A stretch of 64,000 nucleotides of DNA from UBA964 sp031382085 (GCA_031382085.1 JANMYM010000063.1:1-64000), one strand, 5' to 3'. Numbered from the stretch's first letter, positions 1 to 8,381 are shown. Translations and numbers: made by a program. The notes: generated from the letters alone by a model not told the origin.

Positions 1-360
1 CGCATCGCCGTGCTGACGCCGCACCAGCCGCGCGGCGATGAGCAGGTGCGCAACTATTTCGAAGAAGCCGGTTTCACGATCAAACGGCTGACCGGACTCA
101 AGTGCGCCTCGCCGACGCTGATCGCGCATACCGAGGAGCAGCAGGTCATCGACGCGCTGCGCGCGCTGAACGGCGATGATGTCGATGCGCTGGTCCAGGT
201 TGGGACCAACCTGGCCGCAGTCCGGCTCGCCGCAGAGGCCGAGCTCTGGTTCGGCAAACCGGTGTTAGCCATCAATGCCATTACCTACTGGGACGCCTTG
301 CGCCGTTCGGGCATAGCGGACAAGATCACGGGCTTCGGGTCCGTGCTGGAGAAATTCTGA
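1..360 (+). CDS. Asp/Glu racemase-like protein (3' part)
   Basis: The reading frame is open from base 1, so only the C-terminal ~119 residues are present. The stretch GTNLAAVRLAAEAELWFGKP followed by a conserved-looking LAINAITYWDALR block resembles the C-terminal half of the Asp/Glu racemase, arylmalonate decarboxylase and maleate cis-trans isomerase superfamily. The second catalytic cysteine of true racemases is replaced here by a GTN context, so a decarboxylase or isomerase role is at least as likely as racemisation. The substrate cannot be read from the fragment. The next gene begins about 100 bases downstream on the same strand. Confidence 0.6.
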   Translation, partial: RIAVLTPHQPRGDEQVRNYFEEAGFTIKRLTGLKCASPTLIAHTEEQQVIDALRALNGDDVDALVQVGTNLAAVRLAAEAELWFGKPVLAINAITYWDALRRSGIADKITGFGSVLEKF

Positions 361-465
361 TGTTCATTGCGAAGCAGGATTTGTCAGGTCTCAAGTATCG
401 ATTCCAGGAAGCAACTGCCAGATGGGCCGCCAGCCGCTGAATTTCACAACAAACAGGGGATCATC

Positions 466-1719
466 ATGAATATCGCGAAAATTGTTGAGCGGATCAAGAA
501 CGTCCTGTTGACGCCTAAAGTCGAATGGCCCGCGATCGCCTCGGACCCGGCGCCGGCGGCGAGCATCTACCAGGGCCATGTGCTGCTGTTAGCCGCCGTC
601 TCGGCGCTCGCCGGCTGGCTGGCCTGGGCATTTCTCGGTTCCATTGCGAATGCGATTGGTTTCGGATCGAGTTTCTTTCTGGTGTCTGCGATCCTCAGTT
701 TTGTCCTGACATTCGCCGCAGTATTCGTCAGTGCCTGGCTCGCCGGCACGCTGGCGCCCAATTTTGGCGGCAGCAAGGATCCGCTGCAGGCCCTGAAGAC
801 CGTCGCGTATTCATGGACCGCGTCCTGGGTCGCGTCCATCGCGGCAATCGTGCCGGTCATCGGCTGGTTGATCGCGATTGCCGGCGTTATTTACAGCGTC
901 TATCTCTTCTATCTCGGCTGTCAGCACACGCTGAAAATACCGGCCGACAAGGCCGCGGGCTTTACCGCCGTCGTCATCATCCTGACCATCGTCCTGATGT
1001 TCATTGTCAGCTCGGTCACGTCGTCGGTGGCGGGGATGATCGCCGGCCGCTCGCTTACGGGCCGCGCAACCGCACAGGTCGAAGCGGCGGTTGAAGCGGC
1101 TGCGGCAACTGCCGCACGCGCTGGCGAAGCGGCCGAGGCCGGCGGCTCCAGCGCGGATGCGGCGCGCGCCGGCGTAGCGGCTACGGCGGCGGGCACCGCC
1201 GCTGTTAGTGCGGCGTTAGGCGCGCTGGCCGGCAAAGCCGCGGCGGTGCCTCACGATGCGCTGCCGACCGACGACCTCAAGTCCTTCCTGCCGGACAGTA
1301 TTGGCGACATGAAACGCACGGCACTGTCGGTCAATCGCAACCAGACGATGGGCATGCAGATCAGCAAAGGCGAGGCAAGCTACGACGCCGGTGACGGCAA
1401 GCGCATCGCGCTGTCGGTCGTCGACACCGGCGGCGCCTCGGGCTTTCTGGCGCTGGCCGGCGCGGCGGTTGCGATGGGTGAACAGGAAACCGAAACGGAC
1501 ACGGGTTTCGAAAGAACCAGGCGCGCGGGCAGCCGCTGGTTCCACGAGGAATGGGACAGCGCCAGCAAGCGTGGCAAATACTCGGTCTTTATCGCCGACC
1601 GCTTCGTTGTCACGGCCGAGGGCGACGCCGCCAGTTTTGAGCAGATCAAAGGCGTCGTCGATGGCGTTGACCTCGCGCGTCTCGAATCCCTGAAAGACTC
1701 CGGCGCACCCGCCAAATAG
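466..1719 (+). CDS. Yip1-like membrane protein with Ala-rich linker and C-terminal domain
   Basis: This 417-residue protein starts at the ATG behind CAGGGGAT rather than at an upstream start in the same frame. Residues ~1-190 hold a Yip1-type domain with about five membrane helices and the typical VEWPAIA motif near the N terminus. Next comes an alanine/glycine-rich linker of about 70 residues. A soluble C-terminal domain of ~140 residues (from DDLKSFLPDSIGDM) then follows that I do not recognise. Bacterial Yip1 proteins are usually only the membrane part, so the extension is unusual. Function unknown; it probably sits in the inner membrane. Confidence 0.7.
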   Translation: MNIAKIVERIKNVLLTPKVEWPAIASDPAPAASIYQGHVLLLAAVSALAGWLAWAFLGSIANAIGFGSSFFLVSAILSFVLTFAAVFVSAWLAGTLAPNFGGSKDPLQALKTVAYSWTASWVASIAAIVPVIGWLIAIAGVIYSVYLFYLGCQHTLKIPADKAAGFTAVVIILTIVLMFIVSSVTSSVAGMIAGRSLTGRATAQVEAAVEAAAATAARAGEAAEAGGSSADAARAGVAATAAGTAAVSAALGALAGKAAAVPHDALPTDDLKSFLPDSIGDMKRTALSVNRNQTMGMQISKGEASYDAGDGKRIALSVVDTGGASGFLALAGAAVAMGEQETETDTGFERTRRAGSRWFHEEWDSASKRGKYSVFIADRFVVTAEGDAASFEQIKGVVDGVDLARLESLKDSGAPAK

Positions 1720-1725
1720 CGTGCG

Positions 1726-2658
1726 TCAGCGCGGATTGCGCGCCTTGTACTGCAGGTACATGTTGGTGAATTCGGGCCACGGTTCGGGCCGGTTGAACCA
1801 CAGCGGATGCACCTTGCGCAACTGCGCAAGATGCGCCGGCGCTATTTGCTCCAACGTCAACAATTTTTTTCCTGCTTCCGCCCAGATCAGGAATCCCGGC
1901 GTCGGCCCCATCTGCATCCACGGGAGCCAGGAACTGGTAGCGGTGTAAGCGAAATCACAAGGCGCGCTTGCGGTCGCAGTGTTTTCTATATCCGACAACT
2001 TCGAACGCAGCGTTGACTGGGTCGCGACGATCAGATCCTTGCCGGCCGACTCCAGCGGCCACTCGCGCGGATCCAACCAGTTCGGCGCCTTGATGTAGCT
2101 CGACTTGGTCATCCAGATGTCATCGCCAACGATGCGCCAGGGGTAATTGAACGGTTTGCCTGTGTTAGGCATGACGTCGCGCGAGCCGACGATGCGCGGC
2201 TCCTGTTCGCTGAAACGAAACCGGACCGGACCTTCGCGATAGGCAAGGGGCCTGACCTTGCGGCCGGTGTGCGGATTCAGGATCTCATCGCCGTCTGTTA
2301 GATATTCACCGGTCTCGGCATTGCGGTACAGAGATGCCTCCCAGTCGATGACATTCCATTGCAAGGGGCCGACCAGCTCGGTGCGGCGCAGTATGCAGCT
2401 CTCGACATTGATCAGGGGCCGGACCGGTTCACCAGGCACGGCAATATCGAGGCGCCCGGTGAACCAGAAGAACACATCCTGGGTCACGGTGCTGGCGCGC
2501 ATCTTGAGGTAGGCGGTGACGTTGTCGGCGGGTTTGCTGAGATCGAGCGGAACACGTGTGCCGCGTTGCACCTTGGCGCTCGCGACGCCCGCAGCACTCG
2601 CCAGCCCTGCGGCGACTGAACCTGCCATCACTACGCGACGCGATATCGAATCCGGCAT
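1726..2658 (-). CDS. DUF1838 family exported protein
   Basis: A 310-residue protein with an N-terminal twin-arginine-like signal (SISRRVVMAGS followed by an Ala-rich stretch), so it is probably exported by Tat. The body has the Trp- and Pro-rich pattern of DUF1838 (for example PFNYPWRIVGDD and WLPWMQMGPTPG). The family has no established biochemical function and is common in alpha- and gammaproteobacteria that degrade complex organics. It converges with the Yip1-like gene, with only six bases between the two stops. Confidence 0.75.
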   Translation of the reverse strand: MPDSISRRVVMAGSVAAGLASAAGVASAKVQRGTRVPLDLSKPADNVTAYLKMRASTVTQDVFFWFTGRLDIAVPGEPVRPLINVESCILRRTELVGPLQWNVIDWEASLYRNAETGEYLTDGDEILNPHTGRKVRPLAYREGPVRFRFSEQEPRIVGSRDVMPNTGKPFNYPWRIVGDDIWMTKSSYIKAPNWLDPREWPLESAGKDLIVATQSTLRSKLSDIENTATASAPCDFAYTATSSWLPWMQMGPTPGFLIWAEAGKKLLTLEQIAPAHLAQLRKVHPLWFNRPEPWPEFTNMYLQYKARNPR

Positions 2659-2772
2659 AAGGCTCTCCGCTGCGGGGACATTAGGTCAAGTCTGCAGAAT
2701 AGCGACTGCGCGCGGCGAGCTACAATGCGCACCGCCCCGCTGCACCGCAATGCAGACAAGGACCTGATCGCG

Positions 2773-3852
2773 ATGAAAATCTGGCTCAAACGACTCGGCT
2801 GGACTGTACTCGGTCTTGTTGTCGTTGTTGGTGTTTTCGTATTCGACCAGCTGCGCCATGGCGGCCAGTTCCACGAGCTAACAGTGTCTAATTTGCCCGA
2901 GTGCAGGACGCTGGCCATGAATGCCAGTGCCGAGGACATCCAGATCGACCGGGCGCACGGCGTCGCCTACCTCTCGTACCTGGACCGACGCGGCCAGATC
3001 CAGGGCAAGCCGGTGCTCGGCACCGTGATGCTCGTCGACCTGAACGCGCCGGAGCCGCGCACGCGCCCCGCGCTGATGGCCGACCCGCCCGATTTCCGTC
3101 CGCATGGCATGGCGCTGTACCGTGCCGGTGACGGCGCAATGCGCCTGTTTGTGATCAGTCACTCGCCGGTGATCGGTGACAGCGTGCGCCAGGAAGTGCA
3201 TATTTTCGAGCAGTCGGCGACTGGGGCATTTTCCCTGGTACGCACGGTGCGCGACCCGCTGATCAAGAAACCTAACGCCATCGTCGCGGTCGGCATGGAC
3301 CAGTTCTATCTCGCCAACGACTCAGGAGCCGGCAACGGCTGGGAGCGCGTTCAGGAAACGGCGTTCCGCCGCGGCCTCTCGAAGCTCGCTTATTTCGACG
3401 GCACACGAATGCGAGCGGTTGCTACCGGACTCCAGTCAGCCTCGGGCATTGCCGCCAGTCCGGATGGCACGCGCATCTACGTCAGCGAAACAACTGGCAA
3501 GCGCGTGCGTATCTACTCGCGCAATGCTGCGAGCGGCGATCTCACCCTGGAGGAGCTGCTGGAGGTCGGCAGCGCGCCCGATAACCTCAACGTCGACGAA
3601 CGGGGCCGCGTCTGGATCGCGGCGCATGCCAGATCGCTGGCGCTGGTACGCAATTTCATCAACGAAAAGAACCTGTCTCCAAGCCAGATTCTGCGCTTTG
3701 ACCCGACCGCGACCGGGGCTGCGCGCCTGACGCAGGTGTACCTGAACATGGGCGAAGCGATTTCCGGCGCCGCGGTCGGCGCGGTTTACAATCAATCACT
3801 GCTGATAGGTTCGATCACGGACCGCAAGTTGCTGCGCTGCCGCCTGCCATAG
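2773..3852 (+). CDS. Paraoxonase/arylesterase-like six-bladed beta-propeller
   Basis: The 359-residue protein has one N-terminal membrane anchor (about residues 8-26), then an SMP-30/paraoxonase-like propeller. Conserved features are EDIQIDRAHGVAYLSY, RPHGMALY, PNAIVAVGMDQFYLAND and SASGIAASPDGTRIYVSE, which match the calcium-binding and repeat positions of arylesterase/PON proteins. Such enzymes hydrolyse lactones or aryl esters. The start at MKIWLKRLGW is preferred because it puts the membrane segment at the N terminus. The next gene begins four bases after the stop, so the two are probably co-transcribed. Confidence 0.75.
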   Translation: MKIWLKRLGWTVLGLVVVVGVFVFDQLRHGGQFHELTVSNLPECRTLAMNASAEDIQIDRAHGVAYLSYLDRRGQIQGKPVLGTVMLVDLNAPEPRTRPALMADPPDFRPHGMALYRAGDGAMRLFVISHSPVIGDSVRQEVHIFEQSATGAFSLVRTVRDPLIKKPNAIVAVGMDQFYLANDSGAGNGWERVQETAFRRGLSKLAYFDGTRMRAVATGLQSASGIAASPDGTRIYVSETTGKRVRIYSRNAASGDLTLEELLEVGSAPDNLNVDERGRVWIAAHARSLALVRNFINEKNLSPSQILRFDPTATGAARLTQVYLNMGEAISGAAVGAVYNQSLLIGSITDRKLLRCRLP

Positions 3853-3856
3853 ACGC

Positions 3857-4852
3857 ATGACCACGGAATCGGTTTCCTCTAACAAAGCACTGTTCGGCCT
3901 GTTAGCCGCCAGCCTGGCGTTCACAGCCGCCATCTGGCTGCTCGACGACAGGCTCGCGCATTTCGTGCGCGAGGTGCAGCAACCCGGCATGCCGCACATC
4001 TATCCGTGGATGCTGGCGACACCCAGCGACTGGGCGCGTTACACGGCCTGGGGCGGCTATCTGCTGCACCAATGCGCTTTCTGGTGGCTGATCTGGCGCG
4101 CGCAATCGCAGGGCACGCGCTTCACCAGCGGGCTGAAACCGCTCAACTACCTGGCGTTTGCGGTCACTGCCGGCGGCATCCTGCTGCATTTCGTCCAGAC
4201 ACATCTTTTCTATGACGGCCTCGCGCAGGATGTGTCCGAGTGGTCGGCGCAATGGTCGGTCATCGCGCTGTTGCTGGTTGTGCTGCTGATGGAAAACCGC
4301 CGCCGCGGAATTCTGTTAGGGCGGCGCTGGGGCGGATACGTGCTTGAAGCCGGCGATGTGGCGCGGCGTTACCACGGTTATTACTTCGCCTGGGCGACCA
4401 TTTATACTTTCTGGTACCACCCGATGGTCTCGACGCCCGGCCACTTGTTAGGTTTTCTGTACATGTTCCTGCTGTTTGCGCAGGGCAGCCTCATGTATAC
4501 GCGCGCGCATACCAATCGCTGGTGGACCGTCAGCCTCGAGGGTCTGGTGATGATCCATGGCGTCATCGTCGCCATGATGAACACCGACGGCATGTGGCAT
4601 TTGTTCGGCTTTGGCCTGGCGGGAATCTTTGTGGTGACGCAGGCCTGGGGCCTCGGACTCAGGCGACGTACCAACTGGCTGCTGGTCGCGGCCTACGCCG
4701 TGGGGCTGGTGGCGTTTTACGCGAACTGGGGAATTCGGGACATCGTCCTGCCGTTCAGGATCCTGGGCGGCTACTTTGTCGCGCTGCCGGTTCTCGCCGG
4801 CATGGTCTGGTTGTTAGGCCGGATGCTGCGGGGTGGCCGCAAGTTCGGTTGA
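3857..4852 (+). CDS. Polytopic membrane protein, function unknown
   Basis: A 331-residue protein with roughly nine hydrophobic segments and aromatic-rich loops (WRAQSQGTRF, YHGYYFAWATIYTFWYHP). No catalytic motif is recognised. It starts five bases after the arylesterase-like gene and is probably translated from the same message. The His/Tyr/Trp-rich central part could bind a cofactor or lipid, but that is speculation. Confidence 0.6.
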   Translation: MTTESVSSNKALFGLLAASLAFTAAIWLLDDRLAHFVREVQQPGMPHIYPWMLATPSDWARYTAWGGYLLHQCAFWWLIWRAQSQGTRFTSGLKPLNYLAFAVTAGGILLHFVQTHLFYDGLAQDVSEWSAQWSVIALLLVVLLMENRRRGILLGRRWGGYVLEAGDVARRYHGYYFAWATIYTFWYHPMVSTPGHLLGFLYMFLLFAQGSLMYTRAHTNRWWTVSLEGLVMIHGVIVAMMNTDGMWHLFGFGLAGIFVVTQAWGLGLRRRTNWLLVAAYAVGLVAFYANWGIRDIVLPFRILGGYFVALPVLAGMVWLLGRMLRGGRKFG

Positions 4853-4951
4853 CCCGTCCGTTGGCCATCTGACGCCCGTTGATCGCCACAGGCATTGCAG
4901 CCGCCGGGCAGGCGCGCTAGCGTGGCTGGTACACCAACCTGGAGCGCACGC

Positions 4952-6478
4952 ATGACCGTCTCCCGCCGAAAATTTGTCGCCTCCTCCGCGGCTCTGGCCG
5001 CCGCCAGCAGTCTGCCCGACGTAAGCGGTGCGGCGTCCGCCCTGGACGCCGATGTCATCGTCATCGGGGCCGGTCTCTCGGGACTCGAGACCGCGCTGAC
5101 GCTTGAGGAAAACGGACTGAAAGTTATCGTCATCGAAGGCCGGCAGCGGGTCGGCGGGCGCGTCTACACGCTCAAGCAGATCCCCGGACATCCGGAAGCC
5201 GGTGGCAATACCATCGCCGCGGCCTATGGGCGCATGATCGCAGCCGGACAGAAATACGGTGTCGAGGTGGTCAATCTCACCGAACGCCTGTTCGGCAATC
5301 GCGAGACTCAGGGCCTGTACATCGACGGCCGGCACGTGCCGCTCAAGGACTGGCCCACTCATCCGAAGAATCCGTTCGCCGAGGCACAGCGCGCGTTGCC
5401 GCCCTGGGCCTGGGGCGATGCCGTGCTGCGCAAGAATTTTCCTTTCAAGGACATTGAAAACTGGACCGACCCGAAGCATGCCGAGTGGGACATTTCTGTC
5501 TACGAGTTTTTGAAACGCCAGGGCGCGACCGACGCGCAGATCAAACTCGGCTATGACGCTAACATCGCCTACGGCATCACCTCGCGCGATGTCTCGCTGC
5601 TAACAGTGATGTTCGCCGAATACTGGCAGCAGGTGAATCGCGGCGCGCTATCGGCGTTCTCGCGCAGCGCGGGCGGTCCAAGCGCGCCCGGTGCTCCGCC
5701 AGCGGCTCCCCCGGCGTCCCCGGGCGGCCCGCCGCCGCTGGTGGTCGGAATGTTCAAGGGCGGCAACCAGAACCTGCCGATCGCGATGGCGGGCAAGCTG
5801 TCCGGTCGCCTGATGATGGGTACGCGCGTAACTGGCATCGATGTCTCCGGTGATGGCGCCGTCGTGCAGACCGCCGACGGTAAACGCCTGCGCGCCAAGG
5901 CCGTGGTGTCGTCGCTGCCGTACACGACGCTGCGCAAGCTGCGCATCAACCCGGCGCCGCCGGAGAAGCAGAAAACCGCGATCGCGACATTAGGTACGAT
6001 TCCGATCACGCAGTTTCATATCGTCGCGAAGAAACGCTTCTGGAAGGAAGATGGCCTCAGCGCCTCGATGTGGACCGACGGCCCGATGGGCATGTGCCTG
6101 GCACAACGCTTCGGCGAGGTCGACGAAGTCACCAGCCTCGCTGTCTGGTGTCGCGGCCAGGCGGCCATCGACATCGACAAGCTCGGACCGGACGGCGGCA
6201 AGAAGAAAATCGTCGCGGAATTCGAGAAGATGCGGCCCGCCGCCAAAGGTCTGTTAGACGTTATGGCGGTGCAGTCCTGGGGCGCCGACCCGTTCTCGCT
6301 CGGCGACTGGGCGATCTTCCAACCCGGCCAGGTTACGGCCTTCGTGCATGAAATGGCCAAGCCGCACAAGCAGCTTTATTTCTGCGGCGAGCACACCTCG
6401 ATCGGCAGCCGCGGCATGGAAGGCGCGATGGAATCGGCGGAGCGGGTAGCGCTCGAGGTGCTCGAAAAGCTTGGCTAA
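4952..6478 (+). CDS. Tat-exported flavin amine oxidase / FAD oxidoreductase
   Basis: The 508-residue protein begins with a twin-arginine signal (TVSRRKFVASSAALAAAS), followed by the FAD-binding Rossmann motif VIVIGAGLSGLETALTL and the GG-motif RQRVGGRVYTL. The C terminus has the flavin-interacting block LYFCGEHTSIGSRGMEGAME typical of monoamine oxidase, phytoene-desaturase and amine-oxidase families. The start has a GGAG sequence nine bases upstream. Residues ~238-264 form a proline/glycine/alanine-rich insert that is not part of the normal fold and is probably a flexible surface loop. Substrate unknown. Confidence 0.8.
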   Translation: MTVSRRKFVASSAALAAASSLPDVSGAASALDADVIVIGAGLSGLETALTLEENGLKVIVIEGRQRVGGRVYTLKQIPGHPEAGGNTIAAAYGRMIAAGQKYGVEVVNLTERLFGNRETQGLYIDGRHVPLKDWPTHPKNPFAEAQRALPPWAWGDAVLRKNFPFKDIENWTDPKHAEWDISVYEFLKRQGATDAQIKLGYDANIAYGITSRDVSLLTVMFAEYWQQVNRGALSAFSRSAGGPSAPGAPPAAPPASPGGPPPLVVGMFKGGNQNLPIAMAGKLSGRLMMGTRVTGIDVSGDGAVVQTADGKRLRAKAVVSSLPYTTLRKLRINPAPPEKQKTAIATLGTIPITQFHIVAKKRFWKEDGLSASMWTDGPMGMCLAQRFGEVDEVTSLAVWCRGQAAIDIDKLGPDGGKKKIVAEFEKMRPAAKGLLDVMAVQSWGADPFSLGDWAIFQPGQVTAFVHEMAKPHKQLYFCGEHTSIGSRGMEGAMESAERVALEVLEKLG

Positions 6479-6519
6479 CACAGCGATAACGTAGCAGCCA
6501 ATTGCGGCAGTCGGGGGTA

Positions 6520-6548
6520 TGTGCTATATTTGTGCTATCTGTGAGCTA
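6520..6548 (+). promoter_or_regulatory. Direct-repeat operator upstream of the RHH antitoxin
   Basis: TGTGCTAT occurs at 6520-6527 and again at 6531-6538, 11 bases apart, and a degenerate third copy (TGTGAGCTA) starts at 6540. Ribbon-helix-helix antitoxins bind direct or inverted half-sites on one face of the helix upstream of their own gene. The array sits just before the AAGGAG of the antitoxin, so it is probably its autoregulatory site. Confidence 0.5.
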
Positions 6549-6561
6549 AAGGAGCACGAGC

Positions 6562-6843
6562 ATGGCGGCGACCACAACCATCCGATTGCCGCCAAAATTG
6601 CGCGCCCGGCTGGGTTCCCTGGCCAGGCAAACCGGGCGCTCCGCGCATAGCCTGATCGTTGAAGCGGTCGAGCGGCACGCCGACTACGAAGAGCAGATGC
6701 GCAGCCTTGTCAAAGAGGCCCTCGCCGCGGACGCGGACATTGAAAAAACCGGCGAGGTCTATCGTGCAGACGATGTGCATGCCTGGATGAAACGGCTGGC
6801 GGTCGGCGAGTCAGCAGCGCGCCCAAAACCATGGCGCAGGTAA
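6562..6843 (+). CDS. Ribbon-helix-helix (CopG/ParD-like) antitoxin
   Basis: A 93-residue protein. Residues 3-45 (TTIRLPPKLRARLGSLARQT and the following helix) are a classical ribbon-helix-helix DNA-binding domain. The acidic, flexible C terminus would wrap the toxin. A strong AAGGAG lies eight bases before the ATG. It overlaps the downstream ParE-like toxin by 13 bases, the usual arrangement for translational coupling. It is expected to repress its own promoter at the TGTGCTAT repeats. Confidence 0.8.
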   Translation: MAATTTIRLPPKLRARLGSLARQTGRSAHSLIVEAVERHADYEEQMRSLVKEALAADADIEKTGEVYRADDVHAWMKRLAVGESAARPKPWRR

Positions 6844-7124
6844 TTTATTCAGCGCGATCACTGGTGCATATCGAACGTGCTTTTCAGTTCCTGCGCGACA
6901 AGAACCCTGCAGCTGCAATGGATGCGGTAACGGCGATCCAATCGGCAGTCGACAATCTGAAGGGGCATCCGTTAATTGGCCACCGTATCGAAGGCGAATT
7001 GCGCGAACTGATTATTTCGTACGGACAAACAGGTTACGTAGCCCTATATCGGTTCGTGGTATTGCAGGATGAAGTGCGCATTTTGGCCATTCGTCATCAG
7101 CGAGAGCTCGGCTTTCAGCCCTGA
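6831..7124 (+). CDS. ParE/RelE superfamily toxin
   Basis: A 97-residue protein with the ParE layout: an N-terminal YSARSLVHIERAFQFLRDKN helix pair, the GHPLIGHRI loop, then strands ending in ILAIRHQRELGF. In this family the C-terminal I-x-x-x-R-H-Q strand is typical of toxins that poison gyrase or cut mRNA; which applies cannot be decided from sequence. It is coupled to the RHH antitoxin, whose frame it overlaps. Confidence 0.8.
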   Translation: MAQVIYSARSLVHIERAFQFLRDKNPAAAMDAVTAIQSAVDNLKGHPLIGHRIEGELRELIISYGQTGYVALYRFVVLQDEVRILAIRHQRELGFQP

Positions 7125-7137
7125 GCGCGGTAGGCCG

Positions 7138-7336
7138 CGCCTGAAAACCCCGCGCCCACGGGTGCGCGCCGGAACCGGTTTCCGTCCCGATCCGGCACGG
7201 CGGCAGTTTCGCAATCAGTCCCCGTAACTGCCCGCGCTTGATCGGGCGCCGCAGCAGCAACTGGCCAAAAGCATCCACGCCATGCAGCTGAAAACGTCGT
7301 CTTTGCCAAGGCGATCCCCACCGTAGTAATGTTCAT
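7138..7336 (-). pseudogene. IS110-family transposase, 5' remnant with frameshift
   Basis: On the minus strand the start MNITTVGIALAKTTFS matches the N terminus of IS110/IS1111 transposases, where the DEDD-motif aspartate lies in GIDLAK; here that residue reads Ala. The match continues in a second frame as DAFGQLLLRRPIKRGQLRG, then LPPCRIGTETGSGAHPWAR, so a frameshift separates the two parts. The homology stops after about 65 residues of a normal ~340-residue enzyme. The fragment is inactive and records a past insertion in this block. Confidence 0.7.
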
Positions 7337-7425
7337 GCGGACTTCCCCTTTCCGTTGAGTGATTGAACTTGTTTAACCACTTCAATAGTGGCACTTCGAT
7401 GCCGTCGCGGGACCGGGAGCGCGTC

Positions 7426-7842
7426 ATGCCGATCGAGACATTTAGATCGAAGGTTGATTGGTGGTTGGCGATGGCAATTGCGGTGTCAATTGGCGCAGGG
7501 ACCTATGGAGCATTTGTCACGGCCACCGCTGGACCAGCAATGTTGCCTTTCACGGCCATGTTTCTTGTCGGAGGGATAGTGCTCCCAGCCTGGATCGTGG
7601 CAAGGACCGAGTACACACTGAGTGACAGGGAGCTGCTGGTCAGAAGTGGTCCGTTCCGATGGCATGTTCCGATCGGCTCAATCTCACGAATTCATAACAC
7701 CAGAAACCCGCTTTCTAGCCCGGCACTTTCATTGGATCGAATTCACATCGAGTACTCTCGGGGCAAAGACATCATGATCTCGCCGCAAAAAAAGGAGCAG
7801 TTCCTATTCGCGTTGGAGACAAGGCGGAAAGCCGTCGCCTAA
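7426..7842 (+). CDS. Small membrane protein with bacterial PH domain
   Basis: Two N-terminal membrane helices (about residues 8-30 and 35-60) are followed by a compact domain with TEYTLSDRELLVRSGPFRWH and VPIGSISRIHNTRNPLSSPA, typical of YyaB-like bacterial PH proteins. The start at MPIETFRSK is preferred because GGGAG precedes it at good spacing. Upstream starts in the same frame fall inside the flank of the IS110 remnant. The stop codon is part of the attC-like tail. Function unknown. Confidence 0.65.
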   Translation: MPIETFRSKVDWWLAMAIAVSIGAGTYGAFVTATAGPAMLPFTAMFLVGGIVLPAWIVARTEYTLSDRELLVRSGPFRWHVPIGSISRIHNTRNPLSSPALSLDRIHIEYSRGKDIMISPQKKEQFLFALETRRKAVA

Positions 7843-7870
7843 CAATCCGGACGACCGCTAACGGCCCTGG
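7837..7870 (+). repeat. attC-like 3' tail, copy A of a dispersed 34-bp repeat
   Basis: It begins GCCTAACAATCC, overlaps the stop codon of the PH-domain gene and ends CGGCCCTGG. It matches the tail of the brnA remnant at 30395-30428 on the opposite strand at 30 of 34 bases. A shorter related tail (CTAACAATCTGCTCGACCG) lies at 11101. The first seven bases fit the integron R'' box RYYYAAC. No partner GTTRRRY box is found before the next gene, so the site is either truncated or not an attC. Confidence 0.5.
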
Positions 7871-7888
7871 CTACAGCGGCAGCAGACC

Positions 7889-8200
7889 ATGACCGAGTAC
7901 GTTTATCTCTGGCGGTATCAGGTCAGACTCGAATGCCAGAGGGAGTTTGAATACCACTATGGCCCAGGTGGCTCTTGGGTAAAGCTATTCCGCCAAGCGC
8001 CGGGATACGTTGCGACATTGCTGCTTCGAGATAGGTCGAATGCACTTCGCTATGTGACAGTAGACAGGTGGCAGAGTCGAGAAATGTATGAAGCGTTTCG
8101 CCAGCAATTCCCAGTCGAGTACGCGGCGATCGACCGCCTGTGTGACAGCTTCACTGAGTCTGAAGTAGCCCTCGGGGAATTTGATCATGGAGCCGCCTAA
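7889..8200 (+). CDS. Antibiotic-biosynthesis-monooxygenase-like protein
   Basis: A 103-residue protein with the ABM dimeric alpha/beta-barrel pattern: an N-terminal strand (YVYLWRYQVRLE), a helix with WVKLFRQAPGYVATLLLRD, then YVTVDRWQSREMYEAFRQQF and a C-terminal helix. Members range from cofactor-free monooxygenases to proteins of unknown role, and they are frequent in integron cassettes. It is a stand-alone gene, and its TAA stop is embedded in GCCTAACAATTC. Confidence 0.7.
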   Translation: MTEYVYLWRYQVRLECQREFEYHYGPGGSWVKLFRQAPGYVATLLLRDRSNALRYVTVDRWQSREMYEAFRQQFPVEYAAIDRLCDSFTESEVALGEFDHGAA

Positions 8201-8249
8201 CAATTCGTATATGGAACGCAGGCGCGGTGGAAGCATTAGATAGTTAGGT
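8195..8249 (+). repeat. attC-like site after the monooxygenase-like gene
   Basis: GCCTAAC (8195-8201) fits RYYYAAC and GTTAGGT (8243-8249) fits GTTRRRY; both face the right way and enclose a 55-bp segment. The opening GCCTAACAATTCGT is the same start seen in many classical 59-base elements. The inner L boxes do not pair well. A second candidate right-hand box, GTTTGGC, lies at 8320-8326 beside a GCCTCG/CGAGGC hairpin. I regard this as a degenerate site. Confidence 0.4.
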
Positions 8250-8352
8250 CGGTGAATGCCCTTGCGAGATAAAGTGCTTTCGGTGACGCTTTTCCATTCC
8301 AAGCCTCGTTCAGCGAGGCGTTTGGCGGCAATTTGTGGCCGGCGGCTCCGCA

Positions 8353-8381
8353 TTGACCGGCGGCATTAATGTAGCTACACT
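8353..8381 (+). promoter_or_regulatory. brnT promoter with overlapping palindromic operator
   Basis: TTGACC (8353-8358) and TACACT (8376-8381) are spaced by 17 bases, and the ATG of brnT lies six bases after the -10 element, so the message would be leaderless or nearly so. The perfect palindrome TGTAGCTACA (8370-8379) overlaps the -10 region. The same arrangement (TTGACA-17-TACAAT with GTAGCTAC) precedes the brn remnant near 30.7 kb. BrnA is known to autoregulate its operon, so this is the likely BrnA site. Confidence 0.65.
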
